The notes beneath the pieces are model-generated. The model was not told the origin of the DNA and ran no database searches. It was given only the letters and a program-made list of their open reading frames with translations. Position numbers and translations under genes: made by a program. Positions 8,244 through 15,601 of a stretch of 20,626 nucleotides of DNA are shown piece after piece. The DNA is from an uncultured Verrucomicrobiales bacterium. Lineage in GTDB: Bacteria > Verrucomicrobiota > Verrucomicrobiia > Verrucomicrobiales > Akkermansiaceae. The stretch spans positions 1 through 20,626 of the forward strand of contig CALCWC010000137.1 in the NCBI GenBank assembly GCA_937905985.1. Direction: 5' to 3'. The stretch's first letter is position 1; every line of letters starts with the position of its first letter.

Positions 8244-9050
8244 ATGGAATACTACTATCTCAACGAACAAAAGGAAGTGCAGGGCCCGTTCACGGCGGAG
8301 CAGATGCGCCGCATGATGGCCGATGGCACCATCAACGGTCAAACGCTGGCCTCTGAGGCCGGCGGCAGCGGGTGGCGGCCGCTGGATTCGCTCCACCTGC
8401 CGGGTGGTGTCGCGCCGGAAGTCCCCGCGGCGGTGCTGGGGGAGTGTCCGCACTGCAAGACAACGCTGGTAGGCGCGGAGGTGCCGGCGGTGTGCCCGCA
8501 TTGCGGCAAGCACCTGCACCCTGGCACGGAGAGCTTGTGGGAGAACGCCATGTACGCCTACAACCAGCTGACAGATTTCCGCGGCCGCGCCACGCGGCGC
8601 GAGTTCTGGAGCTACTACCTGTTCAGCTCGCTGGTGGCGTTCGCGCTGAATCTTCTGGGCAGCATTGGGGAGGTAATAACGCCGGACGGGAACGAGGCAG
8701 TTCCCCTGCCCGTGGCCATCGTGTTGATGGTGGTGGGGCTTCTCCTGCTGCTGTTCCAGCTGTCGTTGATCCTGGCCAATCTGGCGGTGGCGGTGCGGCG
8801 GCTGCACGACACCGGGCACAGCGGCTGGTGGGCGGTGGCGCCGCTCGCATGCCTGCTGCTGCTAATCCCCGGTGTATTCCTGGCAGGCAGCGCGCACGAC
8901 CCCGGTATGATGGTGGGCATATTCGCACTGGTGGCGGCGCTCGCCTCCTTGGGTTTCAGCCTCTATCTCCTCATCCAGATGCTCATGCCCTCCCAATGCG
9001 GCCCGAACAAGTACGGCCCCTCCGTCCTCTTCCCGAGTCTCTTCCCATGA
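8244..9050 (+). CDS. DUF805 membrane protein 1, with GYF_2-like domain and zinc ribbon
   Basis: A 268-residue protein in three parts. Residues 1-55 form a GYF_2-like domain (YYYLNEQKEVQGPFTAEQMR, then DGTINGQTLASEAG and WRPL), probably a peptide-binding module. A zinc ribbon uses C68, C71, C84 and C87 (CPHC-x12-CPHC). Residues about 98-268 are a DUF805 membrane domain with DFRGRATRREFWSYYLF, four hydrophobic segments, the signature AVRRLHDTGHSGWW, and the C-terminal GPNKYGPS. The function of DUF805 is unknown. The N-terminal modules should lie in the cytoplasm. It is the first of four adjacent paralogues, and its stop overlaps the next start (ATGA). Its DNA is very similar to the second copy across the first 110 bases, implying recent duplication. 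Confidence 0.85.
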   Translation: MEYYYLNEQKEVQGPFTAEQMRRMMADGTINGQTLASEAGGSGWRPLDSLHLPGGVAPEVPAAVLGECPHCKTTLVGAEVPAVCPHCGKHLHPGTESLWENAMYAYNQLTDFRGRATRREFWSYYLFSSLVAFALNLLGSIGEVITPDGNEAVPLPVAIVLMVVGLLLLLFQLSLILANLAVAVRRLHDTGHSGWWAVAPLACLLLLIPGVFLAGSAHDPGMMVGIFALVAALASLGFSLYLLIQMLMPSQCGPNKYGPSVLFPSLFP

Positions 9051-9775
9051 ATTACTACTATCTTAACGAGCGCAAGGAAGTGCAGGGGCCGTTCACTGCG
9101 GGGCAGATGCGCCGCATGGTGGCCGACGGCACCATCAACGGCCAAACGCTGGCCTCTGAGGCCGGCGGCGGTGACTGGCGGCCGTTGGAGTCCCTTACCC
9201 TGGCGGACGATGTCCCCGCGGTGGAGCTGGGACCGTGCCCGCACTGCCATGAAGCGCTGGAGGGCGCGGAGGAACCGGCGGTGTGCCCGCATTGCGGCAG
9301 GAACCTGCACCCCGGCACGGATAACCTGTGGCAGAACGCCGTGTACGCCTTCAAGCAGATGTTCGATTTCCGCGGCCGCGCCACGCGGCGGGAATTCTGG
9401 AGCTTCATCCTGTACAGCTACCTGGCGCAGTACGGATTGGCGTTCGTGGCGATTCTCCTGGGAATGACCGTGGTGAAAGTCGGCCATTTCGACACAGCTT
9501 GGTTTGCGTTGATGGCGTTGGTCGTGCTGCCCGGCCTGGTGTTCATCCCGCCCAAGCTGGCGGTGACGGTGCGCCGCCTGCACGACCGCGGCCACAGCGG
9601 CTGGTGGCTCCTGCTGGTGCTCGTCATGTCCTTTGCCGCCCTCCGTGTTTGCGATATCCTGAAAGATGAGGCAGGGCAATGGTACCACGACGCCATCATC
9701 GCGGCCGGCGCCATTGCCTACCTCGCCCTCATCATCCAGATGATGCTCCCCACCAGGCGCTCCCCCCATTCCTAA
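9047..9775 (+). CDS. DUF805 membrane protein 2, with GYF_2-like domain and zinc ribbon; C-terminus replaced
   Basis: A 242-residue close paralogue of the preceding gene, with the same order: GYF_2-like domain (1-55), zinc ribbon (C64, C67, C80, C83), then DUF805 with FRGRATRREFWSFILY and TVRRLHDRGHSGWW. The start overlaps the previous stop by 4 bp (ATGA), indicating translational coupling, and is preceded by CCC with no Shine-Dalgarno site. The conserved C-terminal GxNKYGP of the family is missing. The protein ends MLPTRRSPHS, where the coding sequence runs into a TCCTAA tandem repeat that supplies the stop codon. The tail therefore seems to have been lost or overwritten. Whether the shortened protein still works cannot be judged. 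Confidence 0.83.
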   Translation: MNYYYLNERKEVQGPFTAGQMRRMVADGTINGQTLASEAGGGDWRPLESLTLADDVPAVELGPCPHCHEALEGAEEPAVCPHCGRNLHPGTDNLWQNAVYAFKQMFDFRGRATRREFWSFILYSYLAQYGLAFVAILLGMTVVKVGHFDTAWFALMALVVLPGLVFIPPKLAVTVRRLHDRGHSGWWLLLVLVMSFAALRVCDILKDEAGQWYHDAIIAAGAIAYLALIIQMMLPTRRSPHS

Positions 9776-9801
9776 TCCTAATCTTAATTTTAATCCTAAT
9801 T
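9771..9801 (+). repeat. TAATCC-type tandem repeat at a stop/start junction
   Basis: Degenerate hexamers (TCCTAATCCTAATCTTAATT and a final TAATCC) begin at the stop codon of DUF805 copy 2 and end 5 nt before the ATG of copy 3. Similar repeats occupy the junctions at 19170-19206 and 19473-19492. They stand where a ribosome-binding site would be expected. Confidence 0.8.
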
Positions 9802-9806
9802 CCCCC

Positions 9807-10802
9807 ATGTACTATTACCTCAACAGCAAGAAAACCCCCACCGGCCCCCATTCCATAGAGGAATTATGCGCCCTCCTGCAGCAGGGAACCATCACCCTGG
9901 AAACGCTCGTCGCTCCCGTGGGCGGCGATGCATGGAAGCCCCTTGGCACCATCCTCACGGACGCCTCCGCCGCAGGCGAGGACCTGCCGCCCGTGCCCGG
10001 CATCAAGGGCGAGGTTGCCTGCCCGTACTGCGGGCAGGCGTTCACCACGGAGCGCAAGGGCCTGCCGGAGCAATGCCCGCACTGCGGCACCACCCTGCAC
10101 GCGCAGAACCGCGGCCTGTGGCGCAACTTTGCCCTGGCGTTCCGGCGCATCCTGCAAGTACACGGGCGCTCCACGCGCAAGGAGTATTGGAGCACGCTGC
10201 TCATCTTCCTGCTGATATCGTTCCTGTTGGTCATCGGGCTTGTCATCACCCTCGCGCTTTTGGTGGGAAACAACGGGCTGGAGCTTTCCACCGCCATCAT
10301 GACCGGCATGGTGGCGTACCTTGTACTCGCGCTGTTCTCCACTGTGCTGAGCTTCTTGTTGCAGGTGCGGCGCCTGCACGATGTGGGCTGGAGCGGCTGG
10401 TGGGTGGCGGCCTGCATGGCATTGAGCATTGGTGTTGGCATTGCCACGGGTGCCTATGCCAATCTGTGGGAGCTGGCCACACTCCCCCAGTGGAAGTACA
10501 CTGCCAACACCCCCTGCGTGCGGGAACGCGCCGAAAAGATGGCGCTGGAACCACTCGCCCCGGGAGAGGAACCCTGCACGCCACGGCAGCTTATTCAGGC
10601 CGCTCTCATGACAGAGTACAGCGATGCACTCTCTGCATACCAGGCCCGGAGCATCGAGAATCAGCACCACATGGGGCCCTGGGTCGGGCTGGCCGCCCTG
10701 GTCAGCTACCCGCTGGTCATTCTGATCTTCGTGTTGTCTCTGCTGGATTCCAAGCGCGGCAGCAACAAGTACGGCCCCTCCGCCAAATACCCGCTCGGAT
10801 AA
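9807..10802 (+). CDS. DUF805 membrane protein 3, with GYF_2-like domain and zinc ribbon; long insertion
   Basis: A 331-residue member of the array, more diverged than copies 1 and 2. It begins YYYLNSKKTPTGPHSIEELC, a GYF_2-like domain ending near WKPL (residue 46), then a zinc ribbon with C72, C75, C90 and C93. The DUF805 part has HGRSTRKEYWSTLLIFLL, QVRRLHDVGWSGWWVAA, and an intact end (SNKYGPSAKYPLG). Between the RLHD signature and the last hydrophobic segment it carries about 90 extra, mostly polar residues (roughly 205-295) that copies 1 and 2 lack. The start is CCCCCATG without Shine-Dalgarno sequence, just after a TAATCC repeat. The next gene starts 4 nt after its stop, so the genes are co-transcribed. 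Function is unknown. Confidence 0.82.
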   Translation: MYYYLNSKKTPTGPHSIEELCALLQQGTITLETLVAPVGGDAWKPLGTILTDASAAGEDLPPVPGIKGEVACPYCGQAFTTERKGLPEQCPHCGTTLHAQNRGLWRNFALAFRRILQVHGRSTRKEYWSTLLIFLLISFLLVIGLVITLALLVGNNGLELSTAIMTGMVAYLVLALFSTVLSFLLQVRRLHDVGWSGWWVAACMALSIGVGIATGAYANLWELATLPQWKYTANTPCVRERAEKMALEPLAPGEEPCTPRQLIQAALMTEYSDALSAYQARSIENQHHMGPWVGLAALVSYPLVILIFVLSLLDSKRGSNKYGPSAKYPLG

Positions 10803-10806
10803 TCCC

Positions 10807-11412
10807 ATGGCTACGCTCTGGCAACATTTCACCGCCGCCTTCAAGCGCGAGAACTACGCCCGCATGGCCGGCCGCGCCACGCTGGCGGAGTACTGGAGCT
10901 GCATGCTCTTTGCCCTGCTGTTCGGGTGTATTCCGCTCGGCATCATCGTGGTGGGGTGCGTGGCGTGCCTGGTGTCGCAAGCGGCGGGTGTGGTCCTGCT
11001 GGCGGTGGGCGCCCTGGCGCTGCTGTTCTATGTGTTCTACACCGCGCTGCCCATGCTGGCGGTCTACGTGCGGCGTTTGCACGACGTGGGTTGGAGCGGC
11101 TGGTGGATTGCCCTGCAATACGGCATCGTGGCCATCATGGCCGTGCTGGAAATCGGCATTTTCCTGCATTTCCAGATTGAATTCGCGCTGGACACCACCG
11201 AGCTTCCTTTCATGACGCTGGAGGAACTCTTTGCCCTGGCCCAGGATTTCCAAGCCTTCCAGCCCGCGTGGTTTAAGCTCTGCTGCTCCATAGCCGACCC
11301 CGCGCTCACCCTGCTCGGCCTGCTCCTGTTCGTCCTCACCCTCCTGCCGAGTGGAGGGGACAACAAGTACGGGCGCTCGAATTTCTCAAAAATCCCAAAT
11401 CCCAAATCTTAA
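10807..11412 (+). CDS. DUF805 membrane protein 4, membrane domain only
   Basis: A 201-residue DUF805 protein that lacks the GYF_2-like domain and zinc ribbon of its three neighbours. It has MAGRATLAEYWSCMLFALLF at the N-terminus, YVRRLHDVGWSGWWIAL in the middle, a polar insertion near 125-160 and LLPSGGDNKYGR near the end. The family motif GxNKYG is followed by an unrelated tail, SNFSKIPNPKS, encoded by the GAATTTCTCAAA box and AAATCCC repeat that recur in other intergenic regions here. The 3' end has apparently been fused to that repeat, which supplies the stop. The ATG follows TAATCCC, 4 nt after the preceding stop, with no Shine-Dalgarno site. It is the last gene before non-coding element A. 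Confidence 0.82.
   Translation: MATLWQHFTAAFKRENYARMAGRATLAEYWSCMLFALLFGCIPLGIIVVGCVACLVSQAAGVVLLAVGALALLFYVFYTALPMLAVYVRRLHDVGWSGWWIALQYGIVAIMAVLEIGIFLHFQIEFALDTTELPFMTLEELFALAQDFQAFQPAWFKLCCSIADPALTLLGLLLFVLTLLPSGGDNKYGRSNFSKIPNPKS
11374..11412 (+). repeat. GAATTTCTCAAA box plus AAATCCC repeat overlapping the end of DUF805 copy 4
   Basis: GGGCGCTCGAATTTCTCAAA is followed by quasi-repeats AATCCCAAATCCCAAATCTT. It matches the boxes at 6655, 17965, 20003 and 20534. Here the repeat lies inside the reading frame and provides the stop codon. Confidence 0.65.
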
Positions 11413-11907
11413 ATCATTGCCATCCCATACAAACGCTCGGAGAGCTGCCACCCTTGGCGTGTATTCACCCCGCACAGGGGCGGGGTTTCGTTAGTTGTAA
11501 GTGCGAAGGGGGACACCCCCCAGGCTGACGCCTGGAAAAAGTGAACGCCGCCAAGGCGGCTCAAAATTCGGTGTGCTCCGCACGCGGAGACTCGAATTTC
11601 ATGTAGCCTCGCGCCGCAAGGCGCGCTATATTGAGCCGCCTTGGCGGCGACAACTTTTCCCAGCCCACGGCGTAAGCCGTGGGGGTAACCACGCCCGATA
11701 CGTCTCGGCACATAACCCCGCCTTGCGCGGGGTGGATTAGCGCCAACGCCCGCTTACTAACCACGCCTGTCACCACCCATCATTGTACCCCGCCTTGCAG
11801 GTGACGTGCGGACAAACTCAAACTCAAATTCCCGATTTTCCCAAACCCCACCCCGCAACCATGCGGGTTAGCGCTCCGTTACCAGAGCGCTATGGGATGG
11901 CAATGAT
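11413..11907. mobile_element. Non-coding hairpin-dense element A with 17-bp terminal inverted repeats (MITE- or RNA-like)
   Basis: The ends are perfect inverted copies of ATCATTGCCATCCCATA (11413-11429 and 11891-11907). The interior has no credible gene but many perfect hairpins: 11467-11486, 11520-11535, 11611-11624 (loop GCAA), 11664-11683 (8-bp stem, loop GTAA), 11715-11733, 11852-11867 and 11870-11891. A 17-bp long-range pair (11547-11563 with 11632-11648) encloses a sub-domain. Two loops are GNRA tetraloops, hinting at a structured RNA. The element begins at the base after the DUF805-4 stop and lies between convergent operons, so its hairpins could also terminate both. A diverged copy of the terminal sequence occurs at 20572-20588. 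No transposase or clear target duplication is seen. Confidence 0.6.
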
Positions 11908-11940
11908 CCTAAATTGCCGGATGGGCTTCTGTGTGGCCGA

Positions 11941-12846
11941 CTACGGCAGGTATTTCTCCACTTTCTCCCATACCATGTCCACGGAGATTTGGTCAATCGT
12001 GGAATCGGAAACAAGGTTGATGGATTGGGGCCCGCGGGTGGCGCTGTTGCGGGTGCGGTTGTCGTAGATGGCGATGGTGGGGCCGCCGGACATGGCGGCC
12101 ATGTGGGAGGGCCCGGTATCGTTGCCGACGGTGGCGAGGGCGCGGCGGGCAATCTCCGGCACATCCAGGAGGGCGGTCTTGTTGAGCAGGCTGACGGCGG
12201 CGTGGCAGGCGTCTGCCACCGCGCCGATTTCCGCGGCCTCCGCGTTGGTGCCGATGAGCACGGGGGCCACCCCGCGGGCGGCCAGGCGCTGCGCCAGCTC
12301 GCAGAAGAACGGCACGGGCCAGCGCTTGTACGGGTGCGTGGGGGAGCAGCCGCAGATCAGCAGCACGTACCTCTCCGGCAGCTTGTCCAGCTCCGGGTTC
12401 TCGCTGTGCATGAACGAGAGGTCGGTGGGCGTCCACTCCAGCTGGATGGGTTCCACCTTCACGCTCCCGCAGCCGAGGGCATGCCTCTTGGTGATGGTGG
12501 CGCAGGTCTTCTTCCTGCCGTCGATCCATTGGTACGTGCCGCGGCACAGCCAGCGCAGGATGGTGAAGTAGCGCTTGCGGGTGCGGTTGGAACACTGCAA
12601 ATCATAGATGACATCATACCCGTTCGCTGCAATCCCGCGCAGGATGCCCAGCGGCAGGTGGGAGTCGCGGTTGTCCACCAGGATGTCGTCGAAGATGTCC
12701 ATCATCTTGGCCATCTTCACAAAGGCGGAAGCGGTGAGCAGGTGGAGCTGCGCCTGCGGGTGGCGGCGGCGGATGTCGAACATCGCCCCGGTTTCCAGGA
12801 CGAAGTCGCCGAGCGCGCCGTGCTTGATGACGAGTACTTTCTGCAT
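11941..12846 (-). CDS. Glycosyltransferase family 9 (heptosyltransferase-like)
   Basis: A 301-residue GT-B enzyme of the WaaC/WaaF/RfaQ type. The N-terminus KVLVIKHGALGDFVL (residues 3-17) holds the conserved Gly-Asp acceptor-site motif (D14). The C-terminal half contains HPYKRWP (171-177) and VGNDTGPSHMAAMSGGPT (240-257), with D243 and H248 in the nucleotide-sugar binding region. It probably transfers a heptose from ADP-heptose to lipid A core or another surface glycan at the cytoplasmic face of the inner membrane. It is the last gene of the hldE-gmhA-gmhB operon, starting 2 nt after the gmhB stop, so donor synthesis and use are co-expressed. The frame stays open upstream, but the family N-terminus fixes the start at 12846. 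Acceptor specificity is unknown. Confidence 0.86.
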   Translation of the reverse strand: MQKVLVIKHGALGDFVLETGAMFDIRRRHPQAQLHLLTASAFVKMAKMMDIFDDILVDNRDSHLPLGILRGIAANGYDVIYDLQCSNRTRKRYFTILRWLCRGTYQWIDGRKKTCATITKRHALGCGSVKVEPIQLEWTPTDLSFMHSENPELDKLPERYVLLICGCSPTHPYKRWPVPFFCELAQRLAARGVAPVLIGTNAEAAEIGAVADACHAAVSLLNKTALLDVPEIARRALATVGNDTGPSHMAAMSGGPTIAIYDNRTRNSATRGPQSINLVSDSTIDQISVDMVWEKVEKYLP

Positions 12847-12848
12847 GG

Positions 12849-13358
12849 TCAGGGAAGGAGAGGAATGAGTTGCGCGGGCGTGGCCACAATGCCCGCCGCG
12901 CCGGGGCAGGCGGTGGCTTCCGCATCCAGCAGGTAGTTGGCGCCCACACCCGCCGCCGCGCCCGCCGCCACGTCCCGCGGCTTGTCCCCCAGCGACACGG
13001 ATGCCGCCAGGTCGATGCCCCATTTTTCCGCGGCCTTGAGGAACATGCCGGGGTTGGGCTTGCGGTCCGGGTGGTTGAGGAAGGGGCAGCAGAGCACATC
13101 CAGCAGGGGCGCGCCGCGCTGCGCGAAGAGGCTGCGCATGTGATCGGTGAAGGCCTCGTACTGCTCCATGGTGAAGTACCCGCGTTCTATACCGGACTGG
13201 TTGGTGACCACCACCAGGGCATAGCCCTTGGCGGCGGCGGCGGCGCAGAGCTCGAAGATGCCGGGCACGGGCTCGAAATCCTCGATGCGGTGGACGTAGT
13301 GGCGGTCGATGTTCACCGTGCCGTCGCGGTCCAGGAAGAGGGCGCGTTGTTCAGCCAT
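12849..13358 (-). CDS. gmhB: D-glycero-beta-D-manno-heptose 1,7-bisphosphate 7-phosphatase
   Basis: A 169-residue HAD-family phosphatase that removes the 7-phosphate from heptose 1,7-bisphosphate in ADP-heptose synthesis. Motif I is FLDRDGTVN with nucleophile D10 and acid/base D12. Motif II is VTNQSGIERG (51-60). Motif III is RKP with K100, and motif IV is GDKPRD with D125 and D129. The zinc-binding loop of the E. coli enzyme (CxH and CxC) is shortened to CCPFLNHPDRKP here, so the usual four ligands are not all present. The start at 13358 overlaps the gmhA stop by 8 bp, and the frame upstream of it is a shadow of gmhA. The position between gmhA and GT9 supports the role. Assignment to gmhB over the related HisB phosphatase is by context. 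Confidence 0.88.
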   Translation of the reverse strand: MAEQRALFLDRDGTVNIDRHYVHRIEDFEPVPGIFELCAAAAAKGYALVVVTNQSGIERGYFTMEQYEAFTDHMRSLFAQRGAPLLDVLCCPFLNHPDRKPNPGMFLKAAEKWGIDLAASVSLGDKPRDVAAGAAAGVGANYLLDAEATACPGAAGIVATPAQLIPLLP

Positions 13359-13920
13359 GGAGTTCCTTTTCCACGAGTTCGCAGATGAGGTGGCCGCAGG
13401 TGATGTGCATCTCCTGGATGTGGTTGGTGGCGGTGGCGGGCACGGCCAGGCAAACGCCCGCGGCATCCTTCATGGCACCGCCGCCCGCGCCGGTGAGCGC
13501 CACGGTGGTGATGCCCATCTGCGCCGCCTGTTCGAAGGCGCGCAGCACGTTGCGGCTGTTGCCGCTGGTGGACAGGCCGATGAGCACGTCGCCCTCCTCC
13601 CCCAGTCCCTCCACCTGGCGGCGGAAGATGTCGTCGTAGCCGTAGTCGTTGCCCACGGCGGTGAGGATGGAGGTGTCCGTGGTGAGGGCGATGGACCGCA
13701 TGGCGGGGCGCTCCAGCTTGTAGCGGCCCACCAGCTCCGCGGCCAGGTGCTGGGAGTCTGCGGCGGAGCCGCCGTTGCCGCAGAACATGACCTTGCGGCC
13801 GTTGCGGAGCGCGGCGGCGCAGGTTTCCGCTATCTCGCGGATGACGGGTGCGCAGTCCGCCAGGCGGCGCATGCCGTCTGCGGTGGAGATGATTTCATGG
13901 CTGATCCACTCGGTGTCCAT
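13351..13920 (-). CDS. gmhA: Sedoheptulose 7-phosphate isomerase
   Basis: A 189-residue SIS-domain protein that converts sedoheptulose 7-phosphate to D-glycero-D-manno-heptose 7-phosphate, the first step of ADP-heptose synthesis. The phosphate-binding segment FCGNGGSAADSQHLAAEL lies at 46-63, and LSTSGNSRNVLRAFEQA follows at 116-132. The zinc ligands match E. coli GmhA in spacing: H58, E62, Q169 and H177 (in HIQEMHITCGH). Length is normal for the family. It is the second gene of the heptose operon, starting 7 nt after the hldE stop, and overlaps gmhB by 8 bp. This indicates translational coupling. Confidence 0.93.
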   Translation of the reverse strand: MDTEWISHEIISTADGMRRLADCAPVIREIAETCAAALRNGRKVMFCGNGGSAADSQHLAAELVGRYKLERPAMRSIALTTDTSILTAVGNDYGYDDIFRRQVEGLGEEGDVLIGLSTSGNSRNVLRAFEQAAQMGITTVALTGAGGGAMKDAAGVCLAVPATATNHIQEMHITCGHLICELVEKELHG

Positions 13921-13927
13921 GGGGGTG

Positions 13928-15397
13928 TCAGTGTTGAAGCTTGTCGATGATGGCGGTGGAGGAGAAGCCCTCCAGGCGCGGCAGCTCCACCGCGCGCCCG
14001 CCGTAGGATTCCACCAGCTGCCCCTCCGGCCACTTGTCGATGGGGTAGCCTTCCTTCGCTATCACGTCCGGCCGCAGTTTTTCTATCAGTGGCAGCGCCG
14101 TGTCGTCGTCGAACAGCACCACGTAGTCCACCGTCTTGAGGGCGGCCAGCAGCGCCGCGCGCGACTGCTCGTTGTTGACGGGGCGGCCCGGCCCCTTGAG
14201 GCGGCGGATGGAGGCATCCGTGTTCAGACCCACGATGAGCACGTCGCACAAGGCGCGTGCGCGCTCGAAGGATTGCAGGTGGCCGGGGTGCAGCAAATCG
14301 AAGCAGCCGTTGGTGAAGCCCACCACCTTGCCTTGCGCGCGCAGGGTCTCGCAGAGGGATGCCGCCTCATCTGCGGTGATGATGCCGCCGTCCACGCGGC
14401 GCGGGGAGAGCGCCTGTGCCAGCTCGTTGCGCTGCACGCTGGCGGTGCCGAACTTGCCGACCACGATGCCGGATGCCGCGTTGGCGATGCGCATGGCTTC
14501 CCGCATGGGGGCTCCCGCCGCCAGCGAGGCGCCCAGCGCCGCCAGCGAGGTGTCGCCCGCGCCCGATACGTCGAACACGTCGCGCGCCTCCGTGGGTATC
14601 CACTGCGTCTTTTCACCTTCCGCGGCGGGGATGTAGATCATGCCGTGCTCGCTCAGGGTCACCAGCAGGCCGCCGATGCCGTAGCGCCGGCACACTTCGC
14701 GCCCCGCTTTCACCGCCTCCGCCGCGAACCCGGGGGCCGACGGGTCGAACACGCGCCCGGTCACCCCCTGGAATTCCTTGAGGTTGGGCTTCACCAGGTA
14801 CGCGCCGGAGTACACGGTGTAGTCCGTGCGCTTGGGGTCCACGATGACGCGCTTGCCGTACTTGTTGCAAAGGGATATCAGGGCAGGGGTCAGGCGTTCG
14901 TCGACGAGCCCCTTCCCGTAGTCGGACAGCAGCACCATGTCCACCTCCGGCAGGCAGCGCTCCACGCGGTCCAGCAGGTCTTCCACCTGCTCCTGCGTGA
15001 GCTCCAGCGGCTGCTCGCGGTCCACGCGCAGCAGGTGGTGCTGCCCCGCCACGTAGCGCGTTTTCACCGGCGTGGCATAGCCTTGCGGGTGCAGCATCAG
15101 GGAGTCGTCCGCCCCCAGCGCCTCCATGCTCTCGTGCAGCGCGCGGCCGCCGTTGTCATCGCCCGTGACACCGATGATGCGCACGGTGCAGTCCAGGCTG
15201 CGTAGGTTGGCTATCACGTTGCCCGCGCCGCCGGGCATGCTGCGCTCCTTTTGGCACAATATCACGGGCACGGGGGCTTCCGGCGAGAGCCGGGAGCTCT
15301 TGCCGTACACAAAGACATCCAGCATCATGTCGCCCATGCAGAGCAGGCTGACTTCGGGAAAGCGGTCGATGTATGAGCAGTAGTCGCCCTGTGCCAT
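13928..15397 (-). CDS. hldE: Bifunctional heptose 7-phosphate kinase / heptose 1-phosphate adenylyltransferase
   Basis: A 489-residue two-domain enzyme. Residues about 15-335 are a PfkB/ribokinase-type kinase with MPGGAGNVIANL (54-65), DYGKGLV (159-165), DPKR (187-190) and the anion-hole motif SGAGDTSLA with catalytic D282. Residues about 355-489 are a nucleotidyltransferase with FTNGCFDLLHPGH (361-373), carrying the HxGH motif, and EGFSSTAII near the end. It phosphorylates heptose 7-phosphate to the 1,7-bisphosphate and, after GmhB acts, joins heptose 1-phosphate to AMP to give ADP-heptose. Length and fusion match E. coli HldE. The ATG at 15397 was chosen because the kinase fold begins just after it and a promoter ends 6 nt upstream; the open frame continuing to 16471 is a shadow. 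The epimerase gene hldD is not in the window. Confidence 0.94.
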   Translation of the reverse strand: MAQGDYCSYIDRFPEVSLLCMGDMMLDVFVYGKSSRLSPEAPVPVILCQKERSMPGGAGNVIANLRSLDCTVRIIGVTGDDNGGRALHESMEALGADDSLMLHPQGYATPVKTRYVAGQHHLLRVDREQPLELTQEQVEDLLDRVERCLPEVDMVLLSDYGKGLVDERLTPALISLCNKYGKRVIVDPKRTDYTVYSGAYLVKPNLKEFQGVTGRVFDPSAPGFAAEAVKAGREVCRRYGIGGLLVTLSEHGMIYIPAAEGEKTQWIPTEARDVFDVSGAGDTSLAALGASLAAGAPMREAMRIANAASGIVVGKFGTASVQRNELAQALSPRRVDGGIITADEAASLCETLRAQGKVVGFTNGCFDLLHPGHLQSFERARALCDVLIVGLNTDASIRRLKGPGRPVNNEQSRAALLAALKTVDYVVLFDDDTALPLIEKLRPDVIAKEGYPIDKWPEGQLVESYGGRAVELPRLEGFSSTAIIDKLQH

Positions 15398-15403
15398 GCG
15401 GAG

Positions 15404-15432
15404 AGTATACCTCACCCGCCGTCCGTTGTCAG
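15404..15432 (-). promoter_or_regulatory. Promoter of the hldE operon predicting a leaderless mRNA
   Basis: On the minus strand CTGACA (15432-15427, 5/6 to TTGACA) and TATACT (15409-15404, 5/6 to TATAAT) are separated by exactly 17 bp. The -10 ends only 6 nt before the hldE ATG, so transcription should start at or next to the A of the ATG. A small hairpin with a T7 loop (15430-15446) touches the -35. Confidence 0.75.
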
Positions 15433-15538
15433 GCTTTTTTTGCCTGTCATGCGCGGAACGGGCCGCCCGGCTGGCATGGACGGCGGGTAGGCGTGGCGAA
15501 TTTACATCCAAAAGTAGAGTTTCACCAGCAGGGAGTTC

Positions 15539-15593
15539 TTGACAAAAGGGTGGTGCCGTGCTACGCTCCGCGCGCTCCCAAGGAGGGAGGTGA
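15539..15593 (+). promoter_or_regulatory. Promoter and strong ribosome-binding site of the AbiEi_2-like gene
   Basis: TTGACA (15539-15544) is followed after 17 bp by a weak -10, TACGCT (15562-15567). GGAGGTGA (15586-15593) is an eight-base match to the anti-Shine-Dalgarno sequence, 8 nt before the ATG at 15602. This is the best ribosome-binding site in the window and fixes the start. Confidence 0.65.
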
Positions 15594-15601
15594 ACACGAC
15601 C

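Noticed and set aside
11440..11880. Possible CRISPR array
   Set aside because: Palindromes are present, but there is no constant repeat with regular unique spacers, and no cas gene is in the window.
11914..12936. Plus-strand open frame of 340 codons
   Set aside because: It is antisense to GT9, which has a well-conserved motif set. The His/Val/Gly-rich composition is typical of shadow frames.
13775..15205. Plus-strand open frame of 476 codons
   Set aside because: It is antisense to gmhA and hldE, both unmistakable; no domain can be seen in it.
15398..15601. tRNA or small RNA gene between hldE and the AbiEi_2-like gene
   Set aside because: No cloverleaf or conserved T-loop sequence was found; the region is explained by two divergent promoters.
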